A stretch of 64,000 nucleotides of DNA from Hexactinellida sp. DTS-2022 (Eukaryota; Porifera; Hexactinellida). The notes beneath the pieces are model-generated. The model was not told where the DNA came from, did no database searches, and was given only the letters and a program-made list of their open reading frames with translations. Position 1 is the first letter of the stretch. Every line of letters begins with the position of its first letter. The DNA lies in assembly GCA_028753945.1 (NCBI GenBank), contig JAPNXP010000012.1, positions 2,976,001-3,040,000 on the forward strand. The letters are read 5' to 3'. Positions 11,159-23,078 of the stretch are shown here, in pieces. The position numbers and the translations under genes were made by a program.

Positions 11159-11875
11159 ATCTCCAAGTCATCAACGCCTCAAGGTGTCAAGAACCATTTG
11201 TTAATTGGTCTGAGCCACAAGGAACGGTAGATAAATTTGAAATTTGTTTCTATCATAAACCTTCTTGAGTTTAATGCCATTCATTTATTATGTATTGATA
11301 ATAAATTATATTATTAGTTATGTTTTTTAGCAATGTTATCCACGGTGAGTTGAGTAAAGTCAACACATGCCTTATATTAATTAATTTAATTTAATCCATT
11401 GTATAGTAATACTACAATTAAATAGAAGCCAGCTGGAATTTATAAGTTAAATCAATATATTTATCGAAAGTTGAAACAATAGTGAAAGATTTAACAAGTT
11501 AAATCAATATAATTCTTACAAGTTGAAACAATGGAATTTGATTTAACACTTTTAATAGAACTGAAGTGTTAATAAACAAAGGAAACTTGCAACTCAATTG
11601 TGTCCCAAACGAAACCCAATTTGAAAATTCATGCCCTGTGAAAAGGTGTAGAATTTAATTCTCTATCGATTGCAAATAAATTAAATATTTGGGCACCATT
11701 TATTGTTCCTTTTCTAACATTAAACAGGTTTAAAAATGTGTCTAAACAAATGTAATAAAAAATCGTGACCCCAGGTGCACATCTATAACCCATGTGACAC
11801 CTGTCCTGAAAATTCCAGTTCTTAATAAATATAACTCTTTCTGTGGAGAGGATACGGAAGGATAATAATAATAAT

Positions 11876-12000
11876 AAAATCCAAAATTGCAGCCTGTGCC
11901 AACGCATGTTCCTTTGGTGGCACTATATTTTGGTGTGGTTTATTGATAGTGCCTCCTATGGAACATGCTGTCGGCACAGGCTGCAATTTTGGATTTTTTT
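11876..12000. repeat. Long hairpin LH3
   Basis: Same hairpin family, preceded by AAT microsatellite. Confidence 0.85.
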
Positions 12001-13072
12001 TCCGCCATGTCATCATCACTACGAAGGTGTTAAATTATTTCAGAAAGGTGTTTCAAAAGGCAACGACCCTTAGTGAGTTGTAAATTTCTTTTATGCTCAC
12101 TTCATTTCAAAGATATTCAAGTTTCAGTAGAATATAATAGCTGATGACTCAGCATTTTTTATGTGAGCTCTGGGTCATCACCCAAAACGAACCGACCCAT
12201 TTGAATTATATAATTCACAAAATTGTGAAAACACATTTTTTTTACGATGTCATCATCACCTCAAGGTGTCAAGACCCACTTGTAGAGGTGTTACGTGGCA
12301 TAAGGATCAATTGATAAATTGGAAGTTTGTTTCTATCTTATTTGATTTCTGAGATTTATGATATTTAATTAATTAGTATAAATATTAATTAATATTATTT
12401 ATAATTTAACACCAATTTCAATGTCAACTTACAATTATTAAATTAAATTATTTTGTCATGAATAATAAATTAATTATTTTGTTATCAAATTTCAATTAAG
12501 CACTCTCGATAACCCCTAATAAACAAATTATAAGCATCTATATAAGTAATATACTGACTGAATTAATTATAATTAATTACGTCAGTATATTAACAGTCCA
12601 ATAATATTCTCGCAGAAGTAAATATAATCACATAATCTGTCGTTGTTGTGAAATATATAATCTTTTTTTTCAATTAGAAAATAGAAGCCTACTCGATCTC
12701 ACAAGTTGAATCAATATAATTATTACAAGTTGAAACAATAGAATTCGATTTAACACTTCAATTGAACTGAAGTGTTAGTAAACAAAGGAAACTTGCAACT
12801 CAATTGTGGCACAAACGAAACTCAATTTAAAAATTCGTGCACTGTGAAAAGGTGTAGAATTTAATTCTCTATCGAATGCATATAAATTTAATTTTCGGGT
12901 ACTATTTATTGTTCCTGTTTCAATATTAAACAGGTGCAAAAATGTGTCCAAAAAAATGTGACAAAAAATCGTGACCCCAGGTACACATCTGTAACCCATG
13001 AGACACTTATCCTGAAAATTTCAGTTCTTAGTAAATATAACTCTGTTCTGTGGAGTGGATACGGAAGGATAA

Positions 13073-13200
13073 AAAAATCCAAAATTGCAGCCTGTGCCGA
13101 CGCATGTTCCCTTGGTGGCACTATATTTTGGTGGTGGTTTATTGATAGTGCCTCCAAAGGAACATGCTGTCGGCACAGGCTGCAATTTTGGATTTTTTTT
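13073..13200. repeat. Long hairpin LH4
   Basis: Same hairpin family; loop ttttggtggtggtttattga. Confidence 0.85.
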
Positions 13201-14424
13201 CGCCATGTCATCATCACTCTGAAGGTGTTAAATTATTTCAGAAAGGTGTTTCAGAAGGCAACGACCCTTAGAGTGGTGGAAGTTTCCATTTAGCTCACCT
13301 AATTTAAGAGATATTCAAGTTTCAGTAGAATATAATAAGTGATGAGTCAGCATTTTTTATGTGAGTGTTGGGTCATCACCCAACATCAACTAACCCATGC
13401 GAATTATTTAATTCACAAAATTGTAAAAATACATTTTTTTGACGATGTCATTATCACCTTAATGTGTCAAGATCCACTTGTATAGGTGGTACGTGACATA
13501 AGGACCAATTGATAAATTTAAAGTTTGTTTCTATCTTATATCATTTCTGAGATTAATCAAATTTAGATAATTAGTATAAATATTTTATTAATCTATTTAT
13601 AATTTAACACCAATATTATGTACATCAAAATAAATTAAGTTCAATTATTTGCAATAATTATTAATCTAAATTGAATTTCACTATCATATTTGAATTCAAC
13701 GCACTCTATAACCCCAATAATCTATTTGGAACCATCTCTATACGTTAAACACAGAGCGAATTAATTAGAATTAAATATTTCATGTATCCATTGTTCAAGA
13801 ATATTCTAAGCAGAAATAAATATAATCAAATAATCTGTCTTTGTTATGGAATGTAGAATCCTAGTTTACAATTGGAAATAGAAGCCTACTCGATCTCACA
13901 AGTTGAATCAATATTATAATCACAAGTTGAAACAATATAATTAGATTTAACACTTTCAATTGATCTGAAGTGTTAGTAAACAAAGAAATTTCGACCCCCA
14001 TTTATGGCATGAATTACCAATTCTAAAAATTTGCATTTTTTCCCATCAGACGCAGAATTTTATCGTGAATCCAATGGTCAAAAAAATTGTGGCTTTAATA
14101 TAACATTTTTTGAGTTAAGAACCAGACAAATTTTGAAAGGTGTTAAAAATTTGTAAAAAATTTGTTAATAAAAAATCTTAACCCCAGGTGCACATCTGTA
14201 ACCCATGAGACACCCATCCTAAAAATTTGGGCTTCTAGTTAACTAAACTCTGTTGTGTGTAGAGGATACGGACTAATAATAATAATAAAAAACTTGACCC
14301 CAGGTGCACATCTGTAACTCATGAGACACATATCCTGAAATTTTCAGTTCTTAGTTACTAAAACCCTGTTCTGTGGAGGATCTACGGACCAATAATAATA
14401 ACCAAAGCACTAAGACCAATACTG

Positions 14425-14540
14425 GGCCACTATACTATAGTATAGTCGGCACAGAAATAACTAACCAAGGAACTGAGATTAGAACTGGGCCACTATACTA
14501 TAGTATAGTCGGCGGCAGTGACTCGGCACAGTAATAATTA
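14425..14540 (-). repeat. Short-hairpin tandem copies
   Basis: Two copies of the ~60 bp short-hairpin unit. The core is the palindrome actatactatagtatagt, followed by cggcacag. Confidence 0.8.
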
Positions 14541-15447
14541 ACATTGGTAACCCTGTATTTGATAATTCACAAATTGAATCCCTAAATATGTGTCTGGGTA
14601 TGCAATCTTTTCGTTCTAAAGAATGTCGAAACTGCCAAGATTTTTTACGATCTCCCAAAAATATTCAAGTTTAGTTCCTTGATAGAGGCTCACTTTAGTA
14701 TCCATCTGAAATTATCTACCAATTTCATCATAAAATGTGTGAAACTTTTTGAAAATTGACAACCATTCACATTTAGATGAACTATTTACGAGGGATCCTG
14801 CCGTCGGAATTTGGTTTAGTTGTCACTTATTTTTGTAGAGGAAAAGTATAGTGAAATACAGTCAGGTCTGCTTATTATGAACAAGATTTCGTCTGCTTAA
14901 TATTAACATTTTTACTGTGCCGACTATACTATAGTATAGTGGCCCAGTATTGAAATCACTGCCTTTATTATTATTATTATTATTATTTATATTTCTCCGT
15001 AGCAGGTGCCCTGGTCACACCTGTATACATTGAGGGCTAAAAGATTGGTATGTAGGTGCTGAGTTACCGTCTAATTTGCACCTGGGGTAGCGATTTTTGG
15101 TCCAATCATTTTAACACCTATTTAAACTAATTATTGCTCATAACATGAAATAATTAATATTGAGCTTGATAAATTTTACTTGTACGGATAGAGAATTAAA
15201 TTCTACACCTTTTCACAGTGCACGAATTTTTAAATTTGGTTTCGTTAGTGCCACAATAGAGTTGCAAGTTTCCTTTGTTTACTAACACTTCAGTTCCATT
15301 GAAAGTGTTAAATCTAATTCTATTGTTTCAACTTGTAATAAATTTATTGATTTAACTTGTTAAATCTTACTCTATTGATTCAACTTGCGATAATTATATT
15401 GATTTAACTAATAAATTCCAGCTGGCTTCTATTTAATTGTAGTATTA

Positions 15448-15947
15448 CAGTGGAACCTCTATAAGTGGGGAGCATGGGACGGCGAAAATTTCAATTGCCC
15501 CCCATTCCCCGGTTATAAAATTCAATTGGAAAAACATTATATATGCTATATTATACAAAGTATTCATATAACACACACATTAATGCACGTTATAGTTATT
15601 ATTTGTATATTATGACAATTTAGTTAACTGCTGATCTACACTAGGTGATTTCTTCTAAAAACATCAGAGTAGATCAATCGAAAATATTTTTTCTGTAGAA
15701 CTTTAGAGTCGATTTATTGGAAATATTGTATTATTTTATAAGAATCATGTTAGGATTTGTCCATTCCCCCCATTTATGGAGGTTGTTTTGTATGCAGATA
15801 AAAACTCCTTGAAATTTATGGTCCCCCATTCCCCACTTCCCCACTTATAGAGGTTCATTTGTATGGATATATACGAATATGGTAAAAAAATTCCCCACTT
15901 ATGGAGGTTCCCCATTTATAGAGACCCCACTTATAGAGGTTGCACTG
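15448..15947. mobile_element. pogo/Tigger-type MITE
   Basis: Ends cagtggaacctctataagtg and cacttatagaggttgcactg, TA on both sides (15446-15447, 15948-15949). It sits in the satellite tract gtagtatta/ctatacaatgg; 500 bp, no coding capacity. Confidence 0.85.
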
Positions 15948-16189
15948 TACTATACAATGGATTAAATAAAATAAAATAATATAAGGAGTTTGTTAACTCA
16001 ACTCAAATCACCGTGGATAACATTGCTAAATTTATTAAACATTATATTATAATTTATTATCAATACATATGGCATTAAACTCAAGATGGTTTATGATAGA
16101 AACAATCTTCAAATTTATCTACCGTTCCTTGTGACTCGGACCAATTAACAAATGGTTCTTGACGCCTTGAGGCGTTGATGACTTGGCGA

Positions 16190-16318
16190 AAAAAATCCAA
16201 AATTGCAGCCTGTGCCGACAGCATGTTCCTTTGGAGGAACTATCAATAAATAAACTACCAACAAAATATAGTGCCACCAAAGGAACATGCGTCGGCACAG
16301 GCTGCAATTTTGGATTTT
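16190..16318. repeat. Long hairpin LH5
   Basis: Same family as LH1; closes the satellite unit inside the pogo MITE. Confidence 0.85.
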
Positions 16319-16652
16319 ATTTATTATGAACAAATCCTACGGTCCCAATTTAACAACTTACATAGGGTTTGTAAGTGGAGTTCGCTTATTATGAAGTCTC
16401 TCTATTATGAACACAATTTTTGGTCCCTTAAATGTTCACAATAAAAGAACCTGACTGTACTATGGAGGCAATGGTGTGTTTGTATGGTTGCAAACTGTGA
16501 ATTCTTAAATTTTTTAAATACTACTGTAGCTAATTGTATTTTATCGAAGAAGGTTAGAAACTTCAATTCAATAGTTGTTGGTCGAGATAATAGCAAAATT
16601 TAAAAAATTCACTACATAAATCTCTTATAGATATCTTCCTGCATATAATGAT

Positions 16653-17253
16653 TAGTCGAGTGAGCATGCTCACTGGGTCGAGTGAGCATGCTCATAGGGT
16701 CCAGTGAGCATGCTCATAGGGTCCAGTGAGCATGCTCATTGGGTCGAGTGAGCATGCTCATAATACATAGGGTCGAGTGAGCATGCTCATTGGGTCCAGT
16801 GAGCATGCTCATCATAGGCGCAAAGTTTTACAATTATGAGGTTAAAGTTGGGGGGGCGCGGAGCGAGTGTGGTGAGGGACTTTTGATTGCAACAAATGAC
16901 ATTTTTTGAATGCATTATACGTATATTTACTATCCTAATTATATTGAACATTTTATTTTTTATCCAAAGGGCACGGTAACACCCGCACCATTAATCTTGC
17001 CCCCCTTCATCTTTTTGCGGGGGGGCGCATGCCCCCCCGCGCCCCCCCCCCCCCCCTGTTTGCGCCACTGATGCTCATAATACATAGGGTCGAGTGAGCA
17101 TGCTCATAATACATAGGGTCGAGTGGGCATGCTCATAGGGTCGAGTGGGCATGCTCATAGGGTCCAGTGAGCATGCTCATAGGGTCGAGTGAGCATGCTC
17201 ATGATACATAGGATCGAGTGAGCATGCTCATAGGGTCCAGTGAGCATGCTCAT
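16653..17253. repeat. Array of gtgagcatgctcat units, left arm
   Basis: More than a dozen copies of a ~21 bp unit. The core gagcatgctc is a perfect palindrome, spaced by agggtcg or agggtcc. Two copies carry ataatacat insertions. A hAT MITE interrupts it at 16813-17070. An inverted short counterpart lies at 22240-22329. Confidence 0.85.
16813..17070. mobile_element. hAT MITE inside the palindromic array
   Basis: Ends cataggcgcaaa and tttgcgccactg; perfect 8 bp duplication atgctcat (16805-16812, 17071-17078). Long G and C runs in the interior. Confidence 0.85.
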
Positions 17254-17666
17254 AATAAAATGTCGGGTGAGGCGGGAGATCAAGTGAAAGCGAGGTTAGG
17301 AGAGTCACGTGACCCCGAGTAGTCAACTTTTTTGAAATATGCATATCAGTTTTAGAATAAATAACTATTTCTTGTATTCTTGTATTTATTTTGTTGGAAA
17401 ATGCTTTTAATGCTTAGTCATCCAAACGAACGAATATTCGAATATTCGTTCGTTTAGAAAAAGGTTCGTTCGTTACATTTCCAATATTCGTTTCAGCCCT
17501 ACCGGCGGGCGTTTACCGTTCGTGCCATGTAAAATTGATGGAAACTAATGTTGCATGTTGTTAATACACAATGCAACAAACTACTGTATTTTTAACGCAA
17601 CAAACTAGTTTTAAATAGCAAAATGATTCTTCATCAGTTTTTCGATATTAAATTCGGCCATAATTA
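17254..17666. other. Unique stretch with 32 bp palindrome
   Basis: No coding signal. Contains a perfect 32 bp palindrome at 17424-17455 built on cgaacgaatattcg, followed by two further degenerate ttcgttcg copies. Confidence 0.6.
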
Positions 17667-17841
17667 TGTTATAGTCTAGTCACTTAGTTACCGGGTGGTC
17701 CCTAATCTTGTTATAGGCGTAGTTAGTTTGTTAATCATTTATACTATATAATCATTAGGTTGTAATTCTGGTCAGTTACCCAGAACCTATACTCACTTGT
17801 ACTTCTATTTATTAAACAAGCTTATTACCATTCGCTTAACA
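17667..17841 (+). repeat. 5' LTR
   Basis: Identical over its length to 22027-22201. A TATA-like tract lies at 17745-17750. The tract tcacttgtactt at 17793-17804 is complementary to the primer site. Confidence 0.9.
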
Positions 17842-17842
17842 T

Positions 17843-17854
17843 AAGTACAAGTGA
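17843..17854 (+). promoter_or_regulatory. Primer binding site, self-priming type
   Basis: aagtacaagtga is the exact complement of tcacttgtactt in the LTR (12 of 12). In Tf1 and its relatives the 5' end of the mRNA folds back onto such a site to prime minus-strand synthesis. I saw no tRNA 3' end complement here, though I could not test all tRNAs. Confidence 0.65.
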
Positions 17855-17868
17855 TAATTATCAGGCAC

Positions 17869-20800
17869 ATGGCTACACCAATCGCAGTTGCTATACCTCC
17901 CCTAAGAGAAAGTCAGACGATACAATCATGGCAACCATTTTTCACCGCAGCAGTATCAACTTTAATCGGGTCGGAAGGGGGAGAAAAAGCAGCTATAAGA
18001 CTACTCTCCGCATACGTGAAGAGGGGAAAGCTCGAGGAGAAAGTTGTTTTGAAGGTACTCGAGTTAGACACTATAGCTACCGCATTCGAATATCTAAAGG
18101 AACGACTAGACCCTGAGAAGGATATATTCGGGGCCGCTGAGAGATTCCGGACTATGACTTGGCCACCCGGATAACTCGCTACAGACTTTTTAGTACGATA
18201 CCTCGAAGAAGCAATACAAGCCGAACTAACGCCAAAGCAAGCATGCGTATTTTTCGTAACACAGATGCCTCAGGAAATACAGGTCAACCTCAAGGAATGG
18301 ACCAGAACACAGGAAGCTGAAATGTCAGAGGATAACGCCATGAAAATGACAGGAGAAATAAAACGAGCCCTACTTCTCAAAGATATCCCGCTGGATAAGG
18401 GATTCAGAGGGGCTCCAGTTGGGAGAGTCGCCCGTGTAAACACATCAAGAAAGCACAGTGGAGGAGAATCTCAAGAATCTGGAGATGAAGAGGACCCAGA
18501 CAAGGTACGGCCCAAAGAGAGACAAGATTATAGCCGAAGTCGAGCAAGCTTTGAAGAGGAAAGAGATGTGAACTTCGTACAATCGAGGAGGACTAACCTC
18601 TCAGAGAGAAGAGTGACTACCTCGCGAGGACAAGAAGCAGTTTGCTATGGCTGCGGCAAACCAGGTCATATCATTAGAAATTGTCCGGAACGTAGACACA
18701 GTGATGGTCAACGGTTTACAAACCGAGGAAATCGTTACCCAAGTAGGGGGAACCAAGGCAGATATTACGGAAAAGATGGACACTGGAGGGGTAAAGAACG
18801 GGTTTATCGAGTATCAATGGGAGAAGGCGCAGTTACCGTACAAGTCAGAATTGGAGGAAAACGACTAGCAGCGATGCTGGACACCGGAGCGAGCCCCTGT
18901 GTAATGGATAGCGGTACTGCGAAAAGAACCAAACTTCTCGAAAAAATGGTTCCAGCCCCGACCGACGTATATGGACTGTGTAATAAACCCGTTCCTGTCC
19001 TTGGCTACGCTGATGCCGAAATATTTATGGAGAGAGGAGAGCCGACAGTTCAACGTATTCAGATCCTACAAACTGTGGAGCCTACCCTATTGTTAGGGCG
19101 ACTATTTATGCAAAAACTAGGGCGCGTCGAATTCGATTTTGAGAGAGGGCGCATCAAGTTAGGCAATTACTGGACAGACATAGAGTCTACTGTAGAGGGT
19201 GCCACCCCTCTAGCTAGGGCCCAGGTTATCAAACAAGACGAAGAACTCGATGAGAGTGCCAGGAAGGAAACGGACGAACTAATTAACCCAGAACTGGAGG
19301 CAAGGCAAAGAACAGGAGTAGGAGCTCTGATTGAACAATATCAGAACGTCTTTTCTCAGAATCGCAAACGACCTACTCGAACTAAACTAGACGTACAACA
19401 CGCTATCGTTACTACAGACAGCCCACCACAAAGCACTAGGCCACGCAGAGTACCACCTAGTTGGGAGAGGGAAATAAATCTACAGCTCGAGGAGATGATG
19501 GGCGCCAACCCACCAATATGTCAGGCAAGTAACTCACCCTGGAGTTTTGATGTAGTACTAGTAAAAAAGAAAGATGGTAGTCTTCGATTTGCCGTAGACT
19601 ACCGACGCTTAAACTCGATAACGAAACGCGATGAATATAGTTTGCCTAACCCACAAAGCATATTCGACAAGCTGGAAGGCAGCCGCTTCTTCACTAAGTT
19701 GGATATTGCTAGCGCATATTGGACAGTACCTATCCGTAAGCAGGATGTCGAGAAAACCGCATTTCATACACCGCGAGGTCTGTTCGAAATGTTGGTTACG
19801 CCCTTTGGCTTGTGTAATAGTCAATCCACATTTCAAAGACTGATGGATAGGGCATTGAGGAAAACTTCGAACGCCGAAAGTTTTGTAGATGACATATTAG
19901 TATTTTCCAACAGTTTCGAAGAACATCTAACTCATCTACAAGGAGTGCTCCAATGCTTAGAAACCGCCGGCCTGCAACTCCGAAGGGACAAGTGCAGAAT
20001 AGCCTATCGAGGAGTGGAGTTTTTAGGACACTGAATCTCGGAAGAAGGAAGAAGCCCTTTGGAGAGCTACGCAAAGAAGGTGCAAAACTTTCCCCTACCA
20101 GAGAATATGAAAGAACTCCAGAGGTATCTAGGCTTGGCAAATTACTATCGATCTTATATCAAGAATTTCTCAGTGGTGGCAGCACCCCTTTACGCCCTCA
20201 CCCGCATCGGCAGTAAATGGTACTGGGATGAGCAATGTGAACGAGCATTCGACGATCTAAGGCAGGGATTCTTAACCTTTTTAATTTCATTTCCCCTTTT
20301 GGCCTGTTCACTCTACCCGATTTCCCCCATCATTTGTATAAGGAAAAAAGTAGCCTCAAACATACAATTTATTAGCTTTCTGCTGGTTGAAAATTTAGCA
20401 AACAATAGTGCACAACATCAATATGATTGGTGATCAGTAATTTTGTTATGACCTATGTAGATAAAATATATGGTTTGTATTATTTTATTTAAGTTTTAAT
20501 ATTATTATTAATTTTGTCAAAATTGATTTCCCCCTTATATTCCCGAAATTTCCCCCCAGGGGGAAATTTCCCCCCGGTTAAGAACCACTGATCTAAGGCA
20601 TCGGTTATTAAGAGAACCCATTACACTCACTTACCCTTGTTGGGACCGAGAGTTTCATATTGAGGCAGACGCCTGCGGATCTGGAATTGGAGCGATTCTG
20701 GGGCAAATGGATGAAAGGACCGGGAAAGTAAGACCGATCGAATACTTTTCCTCTTCCCTCAGTCCAAGTCAGCGAAACTACTCCGCCGGTCAGCTGGAAG

Positions 20801-22009
20801 CATGGGCCGCGATTGCTGCGATACGTAAATGGGCGGTTTACCTAAAAGGAGCAATAGGCGGTTGGAATCGACGTGGGTACACTACCCTGGGCAGAAGGTG
20901 GCTATCGTTACTTCCTCCTGATGGTGGATCTCTTCACCAGGTACGTAGATTTATACCCACTGGCAGATCAGGAGGCGAGTAGCTTAGTAAAAGCTTTCGA
21001 ACAGGGGTGGATATATAGAGGACACGGTGTACCTTTAAAGATTCTAAGTGATCAAGGAAGCAGTATCGACGGAGTGCAATTTAGAGAGTATTGTCGTTCG
21101 TTGGGTGTAGAAAAGAAGAGAACCACGCCGTACCACCCAGAAGCAGATGGTATGGCCGAACGTAACATAGGCATGGTAAAGCAAGTTATTCGTTGTTTAC
21201 AGTTAGATCGGAGACTATCAAAAGAGTCATGGCCTTCTCTGTTAACAGAGGTATCTTTCCACTGCAACGGAATGAAGAATGCCACCAGCAGTACCTCTCC
21301 ACACATGTTAACCCGCGGGCAGCAACCAAAATGCCCCATGGACACATGGTGCGATATACTTCACGAAGGCGAGGCGAATTCATACGAAGAATACTTGAGT
21401 AACCTCAAAGCGAAACAGGAAACCCTACAAAAAATAGCACAGGAGAACATCAATCGCAATCTCGAAAGGGTACGCATCAGCAGAAATAAAGGAAGAACTT
21501 TTTCGAGCATCGAAGTCGGTGACCGCGTAATGCTTAAGAGGAACAAGTTACAAGACTCTTTAGCCCCGCGCTTCGACGGTCCGTACTCAGTAATCGGACG
21601 GAATGGACCCAGCTTCAAACTACGTTTAACGAGTCGGGACAAATGGGTCCACTTGAATCATTGCAAGATTTATGCTGGTAGCGAGCCAGCCGTAATTCAA
21701 ATAGGACGAACATGCGAACCTGACAACGATGACCGTTCCAGTGAGAAGGAGCACACAGTGAATGTAGATAACCCACCCAACTTGTGTGAACATTACAGCA
21801 CCACTGAAGAAGAGACAAACGAAATGGGAGACGGAAACATCGATGAAAATACAGATCAGACTGAACATGAGTTGGGTCAGGAAGACGAGCTAATAACAGG
21901 AGTTACCCACTCACAATATAGACGATATCCCTCCAGAGAGAGGAGGAAACCAGCGCATTTCTCCAACTATGCAAATTGGGACGACGTGCCACGGGATGTA
22001 ACCAATTAG
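17869..22009 (+). pseudogene. gag-pol: gag-pol of the gypsy element
   Basis: One frame runs from ATG 17869 through gag, protease and RT, broken by TAA at 18172 and TGA at 20032, both single in-frame stops. The part 18265-20034 shows a CCHC knuckle (Cys127, Cys130, His135, Cys140 of that segment), protease DTGA (Asp206), and RT with KLDIASAYW and FVDD (540-543). RNase H begins after 20035 (HIEADACGSGIGAIL near 20660). A MITE interrupts it at 20263-20590. Near 20850 RNase H jumps directly to the integrase core: the end of RNase H and the HHCC finger are missing. The integrase core from 20873 keeps Asp19, Asp60 and Glu96 (D35E spacing) and a GPY motif. A fused gag-pol frame is typical of Tf1-like elements. 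The copy cannot make a full polyprotein. Confidence 0.9.
20263..20590. mobile_element. hAT MITE in pol
   Basis: Ends cagggattcttaacc and ggttaagaaccactg are inverted; perfect 8 bp duplication atctaagg (20255-20262, 20591-20598). Removing it restores RNase H reading across DDLRHRLLRE. Confidence 0.9.
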
Positions 22010-22012
22010 ATG

Positions 22013-22023
22013 AAAAAGGGGGG
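22013..22023 (+). promoter_or_regulatory. Polypurine tract
   Basis: aaaaagggggg, three bases before the 3' LTR, the expected plus-strand primer. Confidence 0.8.
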
Positions 22024-22026
22024 TGA

Positions 22027-22201
22027 TGTTATAGTCTAGTCACTTAGTTACCGGGTGGTCCCTAATCTTGTTATAGGCGTAGTTAGTTTGTTAATCATTT
22101 ATACTATATAATCATTAGGTTGTAATTCTGGTCAGTTACCCAGAACCTATACTCACTTGTACTTCTATTTATTAAACAAGCTTATTACCATTCGCTTAAC
22201 A
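22027..22201 (+). repeat. 3' LTR
   Basis: Identical to the 5' LTR. Confidence 0.9.
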
Positions 22202-22239
22202 ATTATAACTTACGATTTAATGCTTTTCTTTCCTTCCAA

Positions 22240-22329
22240 TCCAGTGAGCATGCTCACTGGACCCTATGAGCATGCTTACTGGACCCTATGAGCATGCTAA
22301 CTCGACCCTATGAGCATGCTCACTCGACT
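22240..22329. repeat. Array of gtgagcatgctcat units, right arm
   Basis: Four copies in the opposite spacer orientation (ggaccctatgagcatgct) to 16653-17253. Together they could be tandem-type inverted repeats of an element that hosts the gypsy insertion. Confidence 0.75.
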
Positions 22330-23078
22330 TTTCAATATCTCCTTCCTGATATACCTATAATTATATACATGTGCTGCTTCTACACCATCATTTGACTCTG
22401 TTCTCCACATTGCTATCATTAGACGAAGAGCTCCACTAACACCTACAATCAAGCCGCTCATTCAGGACGCATCGGAACCACATTCCCTTCCCATTCGTCA
22501 TATATATACTTACAATTCGTAAATTACTAATTATCTTAGAATGGTGGTGGATTATTAATTATTTTCCTTCACATTAATAGTTACCATTAATTTAGAGCTG
22601 TATTGGGATTTTGATCTAATAGTAGGGTATGACCTAACCAATCCCTGGTCCAAGTCCATCAATCAGCAAAATTGCCTCTTGTATTTAGAATGCTATTGCC
22701 CTACTTCATATTCGTTACACTTATAAAGTAAACAAAATTCATTTGTTTACATACCTTAAATCATTATTGCTAAGATACTTAGTACACATTCAATAGTCTA
22801 TATTACTTATATATAGTATACAACACTTCCTATATGCTTTACTACGATTTGGTTTTTTATCTATAATATATACAATCCTATTTCTCTTTTTGTAAATCTT
22901 ACAATTCTTGTTTCATGATTTGTAGCAATAATATAGATATATTTTATACGATTTATAACAACTTTTGGAAATCATATCTGCTAATTACTTTATCAACATT
23001 GGACTATGAAGTTTTATTTTTTCTTCATTGTGTCTTCATTATATATATTTTCAATTGTTTCACGAAGGATTTGTTTAG
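22330..23078. other. Unassigned, probably intronic
   Basis: AT-rich, no open frame of note. A pyrimidine-rich tract and tttgtttag at its end form a good 3' splice site for the exon at 23079. Confidence 0.4.

Larger units (their letters stand above)
9826..14545 (-). repeat. Hairpin-bounded satellite cluster 1
   Basis: Four head-to-tail units in minus orientation. Each runs from a long hairpin (9832, 11033, 11876, 13073) through an AT-rich body to a head rich in ccccaggtgcacatctgta and tacggacta, then AAT microsatellite. Unit lengths are about 1.2, 0.84, 1.2 and 1.2 kb; the short one is a second body type. Bodies contain repeated caagttgaatcaatata-like tracts, a palindrome around gttgggtcatcacccaac, and caccttgaggtg motifs. 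The right end carries short hairpins (14425-14540). No protein-coding capacity was found. Confidence 0.85.
14914..16318 (+). repeat. Satellite unit inserted in pogo MITE
   Basis: One complete unit: short hairpin (14914-14975), ATT microsatellite, head from ctccgtagcaggtgccctgg, body of the short type, and long hairpin LH5 at 16190-16318. Because the flanking MITE is known from an intact copy, both ends of the insertion can be read: attttt before actgtgcc, and ggatttt after the hairpin. It was later interrupted by the MITE at 15448-15947. Confidence 0.85.
14859..16457. mobile_element. pogo-type MITE, copy 2, split by satellite
   Basis: Ends cagtcaggt and acctgactg with TA duplications (14857-14858, 16458-16459), closely matching copy 1 at 6682-6873. 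Its interior is interrupted by the satellite unit 14914-16318; the two MITE halves rejoin at attatgaac. Confidence 0.85.
17667..22201 (+). mobile_element. Ty3/gypsy LTR retrotransposon, defective
   Basis: Two identical 175 bp LTRs (tgttatag ... cttaaca) flank a single gag-pol reading frame. The target duplication is atta if the LTRs end in CA, or aatta if the last A is counted as flank; the base is ambiguous. A purine tract precedes the 3' LTR and a self-complementary primer site follows the 5' LTR. The interior has two in-frame stops, a hAT MITE and a deletion joining RNase H to integrase. Domain order (protease, RT, RNase H, integrase) and a GPY-type integrase tail place it in Ty3/gypsy; no chromodomain was seen. 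Confidence 0.9.

Noticed and set aside
9826-14545. Satellite units as Helitrons
   Set aside because: No Rep/helicase frame, no clear TC start or CTRR end, and the terminal hairpin is far longer than in Helitrons. Not excluded, but unsupported.
17851-17868. Upstream GTG start for gag
   Set aside because: ATG at 17869 is close by and gives a normal gag start; GTG is unlikely in a eukaryote.
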